NCBI GenBank assembly: GCA_015056725.1
Contig: SVFS01000005.1
Coordinates: 1 to 64,000 of the forward strand
Source of the DNA: Lachnospiraceae bacterium
Lineage (GTDB): Bacteria; Bacillota; Clostridia; Lachnospirales; Lachnospiraceae
Length of the DNA stretch: 64,000 bases
Reading direction: 5' to 3'
The position numbers and the translations under genes were made by a program. The notes under the pieces were generated by a model. It did no database searches and was not told the DNA's origin. It saw only the letters and a program-made list of their open reading frames with translations. Shown one piece after another: positions 1 through 7,526 of the stretch. Each line of letters begins with the position of its first letter. Positions within the stretch are counted from its first letter, which is position 1.

Positions 1-58
1 TTCCATTTATAATGATGAAGAAACCATTGCCAGAACAGGGGAGGTATTGCATGACTGA
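1..58 (+). CDS. C-terminal end of an upstream gene, possibly a B12-binding radical SAM protein (partial)
   Basis: Reading frame 2 is open from the window edge and ends at a TGA at 56-58, giving a tail that finishes ARTGEVLHD. It overlaps the start of the next gene by 8 bases, which suggests translational coupling. Genes of the next family (TIGR03936) normally follow a B12-binding-type radical SAM gene, so that is the likely identity. Only about 18 residues are visible, so this rests on context alone. Confidence 0.4.
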   Translation, partial: SIYNDEETIARTGEVLHD

Positions 59-779
59 AAATAGAATAAAAGTGCGTATTAAATTCTCCAAACATGGCGT
101 GATGCGTTTTATAGGACATCTTGATATTATGCGTTATTTTCAAAAGGTATTTAGACGTGCTGAAATAGATATCGCATATTCAGGCGGATTTTCACCTCAT
201 CAGATTATGTCCTTTGCACAACCTCTTGGTGTGGGACTTGAAAGCGATGGAGAATATATGGATGTGGAACTAAATTCCATGATTAGTTCTGAGGATGTTG
301 TAAATCGAATGAACGAGCAGATGGCAGATGGAATGGAAGTTTTATCTGCAAAAGTATTGCCGGAAAAATGCGGAAATGCGATGGCAAGTATCGCAGCGGC
401 AGGCTATTATGTGGACTTTCGTGATGGTTTTGTACCACCAATGGGCTGGAGAGAGGCTATCAAAGAGTTCATGGCAAAGGAACAGATAATTGTAACAAAA
501 CAAACGAAAAAACAGGAGCTGGAAATTGATTTAAAACCTGCAATTTATGATTTCAGATTGTCTTCTTATAACGAAAAAGACTGTTTATACCTTATGGTAA
601 ACGCAAGCAGCTCCGGCAATATTAAACCGGCGATGGTAATGCAGGCTATCTATACAATGTTAGAACTTCCGTTTGATGAATTTAATCTTCTTGTCACGAG
701 AGAAGATACTTATATGAACATCGGAACGGATAAAAAGCCACAGTTCGCACCGCTTGATGCGATAGGAAGTGTTGTATAG
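51..779 (+). CDS. TIGR03936 family radical SAM-associated protein (DUF2344)
   Basis: A 242-residue soluble protein. The N-terminal stretch KFSKHGVMRFIGHLD and the following SGGFSPHQIMSFAQPLGVG are hallmarks of the DUF2344/TIGR03936 family, which occurs next to or fused with a B12-binding radical SAM protein; the biochemical role is not established. I chose the ATG at 51 because GGGGAGG lies at 38-44. An earlier in-frame ATG at 12 has no ribosome binding site. The start overlaps the preceding open frame by 8 bases, consistent with a two-gene operon. Confidence 0.85.
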   Translation: MTENRIKVRIKFSKHGVMRFIGHLDIMRYFQKVFRRAEIDIAYSGGFSPHQIMSFAQPLGVGLESDGEYMDVELNSMISSEDVVNRMNEQMADGMEVLSAKVLPEKCGNAMASIAAAGYYVDFRDGFVPPMGWREAIKEFMAKEQIIVTKQTKKQELEIDLKPAIYDFRLSSYNEKDCLYLMVNASSSGNIKPAMVMQAIYTMLELPFDEFNLLVTREDTYMNIGTDKKPQFAPLDAIGSVV

Positions 780-875
780 TTTACTGATAGCAACAAAAGA
801 AAATGACTAATTTGGTCAATTGATACGAATGTTGACTTAGTGAGTCAATATTTGGAAATATGAATTGTATATATT

Positions 876-1916
876 ATGAGTAGAAAAATTAACGGCGTAA
901 CAAGACTTGATGAAGAACATGAGTTATATCAAAAAGAAATAAAGGTACATAAGCTTCTTATAACAAGAAATAATGGAAAGAGGTATCTGTTTTTAATGGA
1001 CCATAACAGAATTGTAAAGGCGGCTTGTGAAACGAGTGCAGCCTTTCCGATAGGAACAGTTGTGGTTGGGAAAGTTGCAAATGTAAAATCTGAGATGGGT
1101 GGTGCATTTGTAAATATTTCTGCACAGGAAATCGGATATTTACCATTGAATCGTCATACGGATATGATATTGCTCAACAGAGTTTACGACGGAAGAATAC
1201 TTGCAGGTGATGAAATCCTTGTGAAAATTCAGAAAGAGCCGATTAAAACAAAAAAAGCCTTATTGCTTCCTGTTACAGATGAAACTCTTGTTTCGATTGC
1301 AAAAACGAGAACTGTGTATTCACTGATATATAAGCCCGATGCGTTTTATTTGGAGTTTCTGAACGCATTGCCAAGAGAGCGGTTTGAACAGATTCAGGAA
1401 ATCGTAACGGATCAAAAGGATATTTATATTCATTTAGTGGAACGATATTTCGAAATACCGTGTCGCTTGTATGAGGATGATAAAATAAGTTTGGATAAGG
1501 TATATGCACTTCCGTCTAAGATAAAGGAATTGCTAGCACCTAAGGCTTATATGAAGTCCGGTGCTTATCTTGTGATTGAACCGACGGAAGCGCTTGTGGT
1601 GATTGATGTAAATTCCGGTAAGTTTGAAAAAAATATTGATCCTGATGAATACGCATTCCGTGTTAATAAAGAGGCTGTAAAGGAAGTTTTCTATCAGCTA
1701 GAGGCGCGTGATTTAAGTGGTATTATTATTATCGATTTTATAAATATGAAATCCAAAGAGTATAAACATGCACTGATTGAAATGATAAAAGAAGAGACAG
1801 AGCATGCGACGGTGAAAACACATTTTTCTGAATATACAAAACTTGGACTTGTAGAAATGACACGAATGAAAAATGCAGATACTTTTGCCAAAATCATGAA
1901 GGACTGGAAGTTCTGA
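876..1916 (+). CDS. rng: Ribonuclease E/G family protein (RNase G-like), short form
   Basis: Endoribonuclease of the RNase E/G family, acting on single-stranded AU-rich RNA in rRNA maturation and mRNA decay. An S1-like RNA-binding part covers roughly residues 55-120. The catalytic DNase I-like part shows VVIDVNSGKFEKN, IIIIDFINM and the family ending LGLVEMTRMK. The two Asp residues in DVNSGK and DFINM match the Mg2+ ligands of E. coli RNase E. At 346 residues it stops soon after the catalytic core, so the Zn-link Cys pair (CPxCxG) and the C-terminal domain are absent. No strong ribosome binding site precedes the ATG. It sits between the radical-SAM-associated gene and the ribosomal protein cluster, a common clostridial order. 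Confidence 0.85.
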   Translation: MSRKINGVTRLDEEHELYQKEIKVHKLLITRNNGKRYLFLMDHNRIVKAACETSAAFPIGTVVVGKVANVKSEMGGAFVNISAQEIGYLPLNRHTDMILLNRVYDGRILAGDEILVKIQKEPIKTKKALLLPVTDETLVSIAKTRTVYSLIYKPDAFYLEFLNALPRERFEQIQEIVTDQKDIYIHLVERYFEIPCRLYEDDKISLDKVYALPSKIKELLAPKAYMKSGAYLVIEPTEALVVIDVNSGKFEKNIDPDEYAFRVNKEAVKEVFYQLEARDLSGIIIIDFINMKSKEYKHALIEMIKEETEHATVKTHFSEYTKLGLVEMTRMKNADTFAKIMKDWKF

Positions 1917-1953
1917 TGATAGAACATCATAAAAATATTATATGGAATAGAAA

Positions 1954-2511
1954 ATGAAATTAAAAAGTTTACAGAAAATTAAAGACGGTAAATATTTAAA
2001 AAATTACGAGCTGCTATACGAAAACAAAGCCGGGAAAGAAAAAAAGTATGAAATTGTTTCAAGGCATCATATTGAAAATCCGGAAGATTTAGGGAAGCGG
2101 ACAAGCGGAGTTTCTATCGTAGCTACGATGAATGACAAGTTGCTTTTGCTTAGAGAATTCCGAATGGGAATCAATAAAGAAATCTATAATCTTTGTGCAG
2201 GAATGCTGGAAGATGGCGAAACAATAGAAGAGTGTATCAGCAGAGAGCTTTATGAAGAGACCGGACTTTCGGTAAAACAGATTAAACATATCTTAAAGCC
2301 GAGCTATGCTGCAGTGGCTATTTCAGATGTGAAAACGCAAATTGCTTTTGTAGAGGCAGAAGGTAATCTCTCGGATGAAGGTTTATCGGAAAATGAAAGC
2401 ATTCAGGCTATGTTTTATACTAAAGAAGAAGTGCGGCATTTGCTTAATACAGAAGAATTTAGTTCCCGGGCACAGCTTGCAGCATATTTTTTTACGGAAT
2501 CGCTGGTGTAA
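1954..2511 (+). CDS. Nudix hydrolase, ADP-ribose pyrophosphatase-like
   Basis: A 185-residue Nudix hydrolase with a complete Nudix box at residues 83-105 (G-x5-E-x7-REL-x-EETGL; visible as SRELYEETGL), which holds the divalent metal and positions catalytic water. Overall layout, with a beta-rich N-terminal part and the ALKPSYAAVAISD-type loop after the box, resembles bacterial ADP-ribose pyrophosphatases of the NudF/YqkG kind. Substrate is inferred, not shown. It follows the RNase gene by 37 bases and precedes the rplU promoter. Confidence 0.8.
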   Translation: MKLKSLQKIKDGKYLKNYELLYENKAGKEKKYEIVSRHHIENPEDLGKRTSGVSIVATMNDKLLLLREFRMGINKEIYNLCAGMLEDGETIEECISRELYEETGLSVKQIKHILKPSYAAVAISDVKTQIAFVEAEGNLSDEGLSENESIQAMFYTKEEVRHLLNTEEFSSRAQLAAYFFTESLV

Positions 2512-2538
2512 TCAGGTTGAAAATAACAAATAAATTGG

Positions 2539-2567
2539 TTGACGTAATAAAAAGTGTGTGTTATTAT
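2539..2567 (+). promoter_or_regulatory. Sigma-A promoter for rplU-prp-rpmA
   Basis: TTGACG at 2539-2544 and TATTAT at 2562-2567 are separated by 17 bases. An overlapping TATAAT at 2565-2570 lies at 20 bases spacing and could extend the -10 region. The site precedes the leader and rplU. Confidence 0.75.
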
Positions 2568-2570
2568 AAT

Positions 2571-2640
2571 CGAGTATGCCGCATAGTGAGGTTAAAGAGC
2601 GTAAGCCACCGTAGCTAGCGAGTAATTAATAGGAGGTGCA
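2571..2640 (+). ncRNA. 5' leader of rplU, probable L21 leader element
   Basis: About 70 transcribed bases lie between the promoter and the rplU ribosome binding site. They are conspicuously more GC-rich than the flanks and contain short complementary blocks (GTGAGG against CCAC, TAGC against GCTA). Firmicute rplU-prp-rpmA operons usually carry an autoregulatory L21 leader exactly here. Identification rests mainly on position; I did not fold it or match the Rfam model. Confidence 0.55.
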
Positions 2641-2643
2641 CTT

Positions 2644-2949
2644 ATGTACGCAATTATTGCAACAGGTGGAAAACAGTACAAAGTATCTGAAGGCGATGAA
2701 ATCAGAGTAGAAAAACTCGATGCTGAAGTTGGTACAACTGTAACATTTGACCATGTAGTAGCAGTAAACGATGGTAGCTTAAAAGTAGCTGATGACGCTG
2801 CAAAAGCAACTGTAACTGGTACAGTAGTTAGCCAGGGTAAAGCTAAAAAAGTTATCGTTTACAAATATAAGAGAAAATCCGGCTACCACAAGAAAAATGG
2901 TCATAGACAAGCATACACACAGGTTAAGATTGACAAAATCAATGGTTAA
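2644..2949 (+). CDS. rplU: 50S ribosomal protein L21
   Basis: A 101-residue protein with the L21 signature: N-terminal [14 protein letters not shown] and C-terminal [16 protein letters not shown], the basic part that contacts 23S rRNA. Length matches family members (about 102). A strong AGGAGGTG binding site lies just before the ATG. It is first in the rplU-prp-rpmA operon. Confidence 0.99.
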   Translation: MYAIIATGGKQYKVSEGDEIRVEKLDAEVGTTVTFDHVVAVNDGSLKVADDAAKATVTGTVVSQGKAKKVIVYKYKRKSGYHKKNGHRQAYTQVKIDKING

Positions 2950-2957
2950 TTAGTGAT

Positions 2958-3287
2958 ATGACTGTTATTATTTTTCAAAAATCAAAACAAGGTGAATACA
3001 AAGGCTTTTATTGTAAAGGACACGCGGGATATAGTGAAAGCGGTTCTGATATTGTTTGTGCATCCATTTCCATGTTAGTAATTAATACGATTAATGCATT
3101 GGAAACATTATGTCATACATCGATGAATGTTGAAGATGATGAGGATGACGGTATCATCAGATGTGAATTCAAGTCACAACTTGATGAACGTGAAAGTATA
3201 TTAGTAGAGACTTTAGAATTTGGTTTGAAAAATGTTGAGAAAGAATACGGAAAAAAGTATTGTAAAGTAAAATTCGAGGAGGTGTAA
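2958..3287 (+). CDS. prp: Ribosomal-processing cysteine protease Prp
   Basis: A 109-residue Prp (YsxB) protein. The catalytic His is in [10 protein letters not shown] (about residue 22) and the catalytic Cys in DIVCASIS (about residue 34). In Staphylococcus aureus Prp removes the N-terminal extension of L27. Its position between rplU and rpmA is diagnostic, and the downstream L27 carries the matching extension. The stop codon region contains the ribosome binding site of rpmA. Confidence 0.95.
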   Translation: MTVIIFQKSKQGEYKGFYCKGHAGYSESGSDIVCASISMLVINTINALETLCHTSMNVEDDEDDGIIRCEFKSQLDERESILVETLEFGLKNVEKEYGKKYCKVKFEEV

Positions 3288-3291
3288 AACC

Positions 3292-3576
3292 ATGATGAAA
3301 TTAAACCTTCAATTTTTTGCTCATAAGAAAGGTGTAGGTTCTACAAAGAACGGTAGAGATTCCGAATCCAAGAGATTAGGCGCAAAAAGAGCTGATGGTC
3401 AGTTCGTTAAAGCTGGTAATATTTTATACAGACAGCGCGGTACAAAGATTCATCCGGGTATCAATGTTGGTATCGGTGGTGATGATACTTTATTCGCATT
3501 AGTTGATGGCGTTCTTAGATTTGAAAGAAAAGGCAGAGACAAAAAACAGGCTTCTGTATATCCGGTAGAAAAATAA
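3292..3576 (+). CDS. rpmA: 50S ribosomal protein L27 with Prp-cleavable N-terminus
   Basis: A 94-residue L27 recognisable from [20 protein letters not shown] and [13 protein letters not shown]. The N-terminus [10 protein letters not shown] matches the firmicute extension (xLxLQFFA) that Prp removes before the His-Lys-Lys that reaches the peptidyl transferase centre. The first of two ATGs gives the usual family length of 94. The binding site GAGGAGGTG overlaps the end of prp. Confidence 0.99.
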   Translation: MMKLNLQFFAHKKGVGSTKNGRDSESKRLGAKRADGQFVKAGNILYRQRGTKIHPGINVGIGGDDTLFALVDGVLRFERKGRDKKQASVYPVEK

Positions 3577-3586
3577 GATAAGAAAT

Positions 3587-3629
3587 ACCTCTTTTGTCAG
3601 ATGATTCTGATAGAAGAGGTTATTTTTTT
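3587..3629 (+). terminator. Rho-independent terminator of rplU-prp-rpmA
   Basis: The arms ACCTCTT and AAGAGGT close a stem that is extended by TCAG/CTGA around the loop, and are followed by a run of seven T. Confidence 0.9.
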
Positions 3630-3632
3630 GTT

Positions 3633-3661
3633 AGTATAATTTTAAAATTTGTGATTATACT
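3633..3661. promoter_or_regulatory. Inverted repeat upstream of the ribbon-helix-helix gene, candidate operator
   Basis: AGTATAA at 3633-3639 and TTATACT at 3655-3661 are perfect 7-base inverted arms 15 bases apart, about 85 bases before the small DNA-binding protein gene. The second arm looks like a -10 element, so binding here could affect transcription. The surroundings are very AT-rich, so chance is possible. Confidence 0.35.
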
Positions 3662-3744
3662 ACTAAATGCTACTTGGTACGAAAATACATATTTCTTTTT
3701 CTAATTTTATTACAATAAGAAAGTAGCAAGAAAGGGGAAAATGT

Positions 3745-3909
3745 ATGAATCAAAGACCATATAAATTAAAAGTAAGTATATCACTGGATGAAGATGTCAT
3801 TGAAATCGTAAAAGATCTGGCAGAAAAGGATGACAGGAATTTTAGTTCTTATATTAATATGATTTTGAGGAGACATATTAGGGAGTTAGAATCTAAAAAA
3901 TCAGAGTAG
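3745..3909 (+). CDS. 54-residue ribbon-helix-helix (CopG/Arc-like) DNA-binding protein
   Basis: A short gene with AAAGGGG at 3731-3737 just before the ATG, 54 codons and a TAG stop. The predicted order fits a ribbon-helix-helix fold: a beta strand KLKVSISL (residues 7-14), helix DVIEIVKDLAEKDD (about 17-30), the turn residues NFSSY (32-36), and second helix INMILRRHIRELES. Such proteins dimerise and contact operator DNA through the strand. No toxin or other partner gene is adjacent; it stands alone between two terminators. Function is unknown; a transcriptional repressor or an antitoxin-like remnant are both possible. Confidence 0.75.
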   Translation: MNQRPYKLKVSISLDEDVIEIVKDLAEKDDRNFSSYINMILRRHIRELESKKSE

Positions 3910-3930
3910 TAAAATATTGTTATAGTGATA

Positions 3931-3972
3931 GAAGTCATTATTATTTGCATAAAATAATGATGACTTTTTTTA
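3931..3972 (+). terminator. Terminator of the ribbon-helix-helix gene
   Basis: The arms AAGTCATTATTATTT and AAATAATGATGACTT pair over 15 positions with one wobble, loop GCAT, and are followed by a run of T. Confidence 0.85.
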
Positions 3973-4021
3973 TGTGAAAAAGCAGATGATTTTCATTTGG
4001 GATATACGTATATTAGCGTAC

Positions 4022-4050
4022 TTGAAAATTGTTGTTAGAAATATTATAAT
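4022..4050 (+). promoter_or_regulatory. Sigma-A promoter for the obgE operon
   Basis: TTGAAA at 4022-4027 and TATAAT at 4045-4050, exactly 17 bases apart, about 78 bases before obgE. Confidence 0.8.
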
Positions 4051-4127
4051 ATAGTGCTTACAATTATATTTTTTTGATTTGAAGTGAAACTATTGATAAA
4101 TCAGTTTTCATAAGAAAGGATGTATAT

Positions 4128-5411
4128 ATGTTCGCAGATAGAGCTAAAATCTATGTACGAAGTGGAAAAGGTGGAGATGGCCACGTTTCTTTTAGAAGAG
4201 AAAAATATGTACCAAACGGCGGACCGGATGGTGGTGACGGCGGTAACGGCGGAAGTGTTATTTTTGAAATTGATGAAGGGTTAAATACTCTGACCGATTT
4301 TAGACATATAAGAAAATATTGTGCACAGCATGGCGAAGAAGGCGGCAAGAAAAATTGTCATGGTAAGAATGGACAGGATATTATTATTAAAGTACCTCTT
4401 GGGACTGTAATTAAAGAAGCAGAGTCCGGCAAGGTTATTACAGATATGTCCGGTGAAAACAGACGCTATGTATTGTTACGCGGAGGAAAAGGCGGCAATG
4501 GAAACCAGCATTATGCAACCAGTACGATGCAGGCACCAAAATATGCTCAGCCGGGACAACCTGCAAAAGAACTGGAGCTTATATTAGAACTTAAAGTGAT
4601 TGCGGATGTTGGACTTGTTGGCTTTCCAAATGTAGGTAAATCCACATTTTTATCCCGTGTAAGTAATGCAAGACCAAAGATTGCAAATTATCATTTTACC
4701 ACATTAAATCCGAATCTTGGCGTTGTGGATTTAGAAGATGGAGGCTTTGTAATAGCAGATATTCCGGGGCTTGTAGAAGGTGCCGCAGAAGGAAAAGGTC
4801 TTGGTCATCAGTTCCTTCGTCATATTGAACGTACAAAAGTGATGATTCATGTTGTGGATGCTGCTTCTACAGAAGGCCGTGATCCGATAGAAGATATTTA
4901 TGCGATTGATAAAGAGCTTATGGCGTATCAGGCAGATATTGCAAAACGTCCACAGGTTATTGCGGCAAATAAAATTGACTGTATCCTGCCGGGTGAAGAC
5001 CCTGTGCAGAAGATTAAGGATGAATTTGAACCAAAGGGAGTAAAGGTTTTCCCTATTTCAGCAGTTACGGGAGAAGGAATTAAAGAATTACTTTATTATG
5101 TAAAGAATGAGCTTGCTCATTTGGATGATAAGCCGATTGTATTTGAGCAGGAATATGATCCGGAAGTAGAAATGCCGACAGATGATTTACCATTTACAGT
5201 AGAATACGATGCTGAAAATGATGAGTATGTTGTGGAAGGTCCAAAGATTGAAAAAATGCTTGGCTATACAAATCTTGAATCGGAAAAAGGATTTGCATTC
5301 TTCCAGAAATTCATGAAAGAAAATGGTATTCTTAAAATGCTTGAAGATTTGGAAATCAAAGAAGGCGATACTGTCCGCATGTATGGACTGAAATTTGACT
5401 ACTATAAATAG
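4128..5411 (+). CDS. obgE: GTPase ObgE/CgtA
   Basis: Essential GTPase of large-subunit assembly and stress signalling. The 427-residue protein has the glycine-rich Obg fold (about residues 1-158, e.g. GPDGGDGGNGGS), a G domain with P-loop GFPNVGKST, switch motif DIPGLVEGA and NKID, and a C-terminal OCT domain of about 70 residues ending GLKFDYYK. Length is typical of Gram-positive members. A binding site AAGAAAGGA lies before the ATG. It begins the run obgE-yhbY-nadD-yqeK-rsfS. Confidence 0.98.
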   Translation: MFADRAKIYVRSGKGGDGHVSFRREKYVPNGGPDGGDGGNGGSVIFEIDEGLNTLTDFRHIRKYCAQHGEEGGKKNCHGKNGQDIIIKVPLGTVIKEAESGKVITDMSGENRRYVLLRGGKGGNGNQHYATSTMQAPKYAQPGQPAKELELILELKVIADVGLVGFPNVGKSTFLSRVSNARPKIANYHFTTLNPNLGVVDLEDGGFVIADIPGLVEGAAEGKGLGHQFLRHIERTKVMIHVVDAASTEGRDPIEDIYAIDKELMAYQADIAKRPQVIAANKIDCILPGEDPVQKIKDEFEPKGVKVFPISAVTGEGIKELLYYVKNELAHLDDKPIVFEQEYDPEVEMPTDDLPFTVEYDAENDEYVVEGPKIEKMLGYTNLESEKGFAFFQKFMKENGILKMLEDLEIKEGDTVRMYGLKFDYYK

Positions 5412-5470
5412 CATGGAATACAAATAACTTCATAGCTTATAAATGGAACACATAAAAGGATAGGTGGAAT

Positions 5471-5761
5471 ATGACAAGTAAACAGAGAGCATATTTAAAA
5501 GGTCTTGCAATGAATATCGAACCAATCTTTCAGATTGGCAAATCCAGTCTTACACCGGAATATACAGAAGCTATTGCAGAGGCGTTTAACAAAAAAGAAT
5601 TAATTAAGATTAGTGTACTAAAAAACTGTCTGGATGATCCGAATGAAATCGCGCAGGCACTTGCAGAGAGAACACATTCTCAGGTGGTACAGGTTATCGG
5701 AAAGAAAATTGTATTATATAAAGAAAATAAAGATCATAAAAAGATTGAACTTCCCAAATAG
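5471..5761 (+). CDS. yhbY: Ribosome assembly RNA-binding protein YhbY (CRM domain)
   Basis: A 96-residue single CRM-domain protein. Family residues include LTSKQRAYLKGLA at the start, the GKSSLT loop (G-x-x-G type RNA-binding motif) and the C-terminal QVIGKKIVLYKEN. YhbY binds pre-50S particles. Placement between obgE and nadD is the usual clostridial order and supports a role in ribosome assembly. Confidence 0.95.
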   Translation: MTSKQRAYLKGLAMNIEPIFQIGKSSLTPEYTEAIAEAFNKKELIKISVLKNCLDDPNEIAQALAERTHSQVVQVIGKKIVLYKENKDHKKIELPK

Positions 5762-5805
5762 TCACAGTATTCATAATCGCTCCAAAAGGGACAAGGTGAA
5801 AGCTT

Positions 5806-6426
5806 ATGAAAAAAGTAGGTATATTAGGCGGTACATTTAACCCGATTCATTTAGCACATTTAATGATTGCGGAAACAGCGTTAGAAGCAGAAAAGTTGGA
5901 TGAAGTATTGTTTATTCCGACAGGATGCTCTTATATGAAAGACCAGTCTGAAATTGCATCTGATAAAGACAGAGTGCGTATGACAGGACTTGCACTTGAG
6001 GATAATCCTAAATTTGCGTTATCTACAATGGAAATTGAGCGTGAAGGAAATACTTACACGTATGAGACATTGTTAGAATTAAAACAAAAGTATCCGAATC
6101 AGGAATATTATCTGATTGTAGGCGCAGATAATTTATTTACGATGGAACAGTGGAAATGCCCGGACAAGATTTTTGCGAATTGTAAAGTTTTGGCTGCGGT
6201 CAGAGGTGCAAAAAAAGTACCTGATATGGAAAAACAAATTGCGTATCTTGCGGAAAAATTCGGTGCTGAAATTTCGTTGCTTCCTATTAAACATATTGAC
6301 ATTTCGTCTTCTATGATAAGAGAAAAAATTGCAAATGATGAATCGGTCAGATATATTCTGCCGGAAAAAGTAAGACAATATGTTATGAAAAATAACTTAT
6401 ATGTCAAAGAAGAAAATGAAAAGTAA
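5806..6426 (+). CDS. nadD: Nicotinate-nucleotide adenylyltransferase
   Basis: Transfers AMP from ATP to nicotinate mononucleotide in NAD synthesis. The nucleotidyl-transferase motif GGTFNPIHLAH is at residues 8-18 with its ATP-binding HxxH, and the second motif ISSSMIREKI near residue 165 binds the phosphate. The 206-residue length fits bacterial NadD. It lies in the conserved yhbY-nadD-yqeK-rsfS run. Confidence 0.98.
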   Translation: MKKVGILGGTFNPIHLAHLMIAETALEAEKLDEVLFIPTGCSYMKDQSEIASDKDRVRMTGLALEDNPKFALSTMEIEREGNTYTYETLLELKQKYPNQEYYLIVGADNLFTMEQWKCPDKIFANCKVLAAVRGAKKVPDMEKQIAYLAEKFGAEISLLPIKHIDISSSMIREKIANDESVRYILPEKVRQYVMKNNLYVKEENEK

Positions 6427-6444
6427 CATATATGTGTATAAATT

Positions 6445-7032
6445 ATGACAGATGAATACCGTATTGATTTGGAATCAATAAAAAAGAAATTAAATAAAGA
6501 GCTTGGTGCTAAACGGTATACGCATACATTAGGGGTAATGGATACAGCAATGCTACTTGCGTCCTGTTACGGTATATCGATTCAAAAAGCTCAATTAGCA
6601 GGACTCTTACATGATTGTGCAAAGAAAATGAAAGAGAAAGACAGCATTTCGTTATGTGAAGCATGTCACGTGGAAATCACGGATGTAGAGAAACGGAATG
6701 TATTCTTATTACATGCAAAAGCAGGTGCGGAGCTTGCCAAAAGGAAATATCATGTTAAAGATGAAGAAATCTTGTCTGCAATCCGTTGTCACACGACAGG
6801 AAAACCGGATATGACAATACTGGATAAGATTATCTTCATAGCGGATTATATTGAACCAAACCGTTCCCATTCGGACCGTCTTCCGTATTTGCGGAAACTG
6901 GCATTTCAGGATTTGGATGAAACGCTTATTCAGATATTGCAGGATACACTTTTTTATTTAGAGAAAAAGGGTAACGAAATTGATCCGATGACGAAAAAAA
7001 CATATGATTATTATATAAAAGAAAGGAATTAG
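6445..7032 (+). CDS. yqeK: HD-domain Ap4A hydrolase YqeK
   Basis: A 195-residue HD-family phosphohydrolase. The ligands are visible in order: RYTHTLGV, GLLHDCAKK, LLHAKAGA, RCHTTG and FIADYIEPNR. YqeK proteins hydrolyse diadenosine tetraphosphate symmetrically to ADP, and the gene travels with nadD. It ends one base before rsfS, so the two are almost certainly co-transcribed. No LytR/CpsA/Psr gene intervenes as it does in some relatives. Confidence 0.93.
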   Translation: MTDEYRIDLESIKKKLNKELGAKRYTHTLGVMDTAMLLASCYGISIQKAQLAGLLHDCAKKMKEKDSISLCEACHVEITDVEKRNVFLLHAKAGAELAKRKYHVKDEEILSAIRCHTTGKPDMTILDKIIFIADYIEPNRSHSDRLPYLRKLAFQDLDETLIQILQDTLFYLEKKGNEIDPMTKKTYDYYIKERN

Positions 7033-7033
7033 T

Positions 7034-7384
7034 ATGACTTCAAAAGAAATTGCAAAAATTGCCATTGATGCTTTAGAAGATAAAAAAGCGCAGGACCTGA
7101 AAGTGATTGACATTGCAGATATCAGCAGTGTTGCTGATTATTTTATTATTGCAGGTGGTACGAACCGTAATCAGGTTCAGGCGATGTGTGATAATGTAGA
7201 TGAATGCCTTGGAAGAGCAGGCGTATTTTGTAAACAGACAGAAGGATATCAGAATGCAAATTGGATTCTGATGGACTTTGGTGATGTCGTAATTCATATT
7301 TTTGATGAAGAAAACAGATCTTATTATAATTTAGAACGTATCTGGAGAGACGGGAAAGAAGTTGAAGTATCTGACATCTCATAA
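7034..7384 (+). CDS. rsfS: Ribosome silencing factor RsfS
   Basis: A 116-residue RsfS/YbeB protein that binds L14 and prevents joining of ribosomal subunits in stationary phase. Family markers are DISSVADYFIIAGGTNRNQV and the C-terminal GDVVIHIFDEENRSYYNLE. It ends the obgE-to-rsfS run; no clear terminator follows, only an AT-rich T7/A7 hairpin at about 7406-7422. Confidence 0.97.
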   Translation: MTSKEIAKIAIDALEDKKAQDLKVIDIADISSVADYFIIAGGTNRNQVQAMCDNVDECLGRAGVFCKQTEGYQNANWILMDFGDVVIHIFDEENRSYYNLERIWRDGKEVEVSDIS

Positions 7385-7435
7385 AAATTCACAAATCTAC
7401 CAGCGTTTTTTTGTAAAAAAACATCAATATTGAGG

Positions 7436-7464
7436 TTGACATGTTTAACACTTTACAGTAATAT
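7436..7464 (+). promoter_or_regulatory. Strong sigma-A promoter for the liv operon
   Basis: Consensus TTGACA at 7436-7441 and TAATAT at 7459-7464, 17 bases apart, 62 bases before the substrate-binding protein gene. Confidence 0.85.
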
Positions 7465-7526
7465 AGTGAAAATGGTAACTGAGGGGTTTATCATTTTATG
7501 CATTATAATTTAGGAGGAAATAGTTT

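Noticed and set aside
780..875. TGACT-TAGTG-AGTCA palindrome before the RNase gene as an operator
   Set aside because: Five-base arms in AT-rich DNA are expected by chance, and no promoter with acceptable spacing could be aligned to it.
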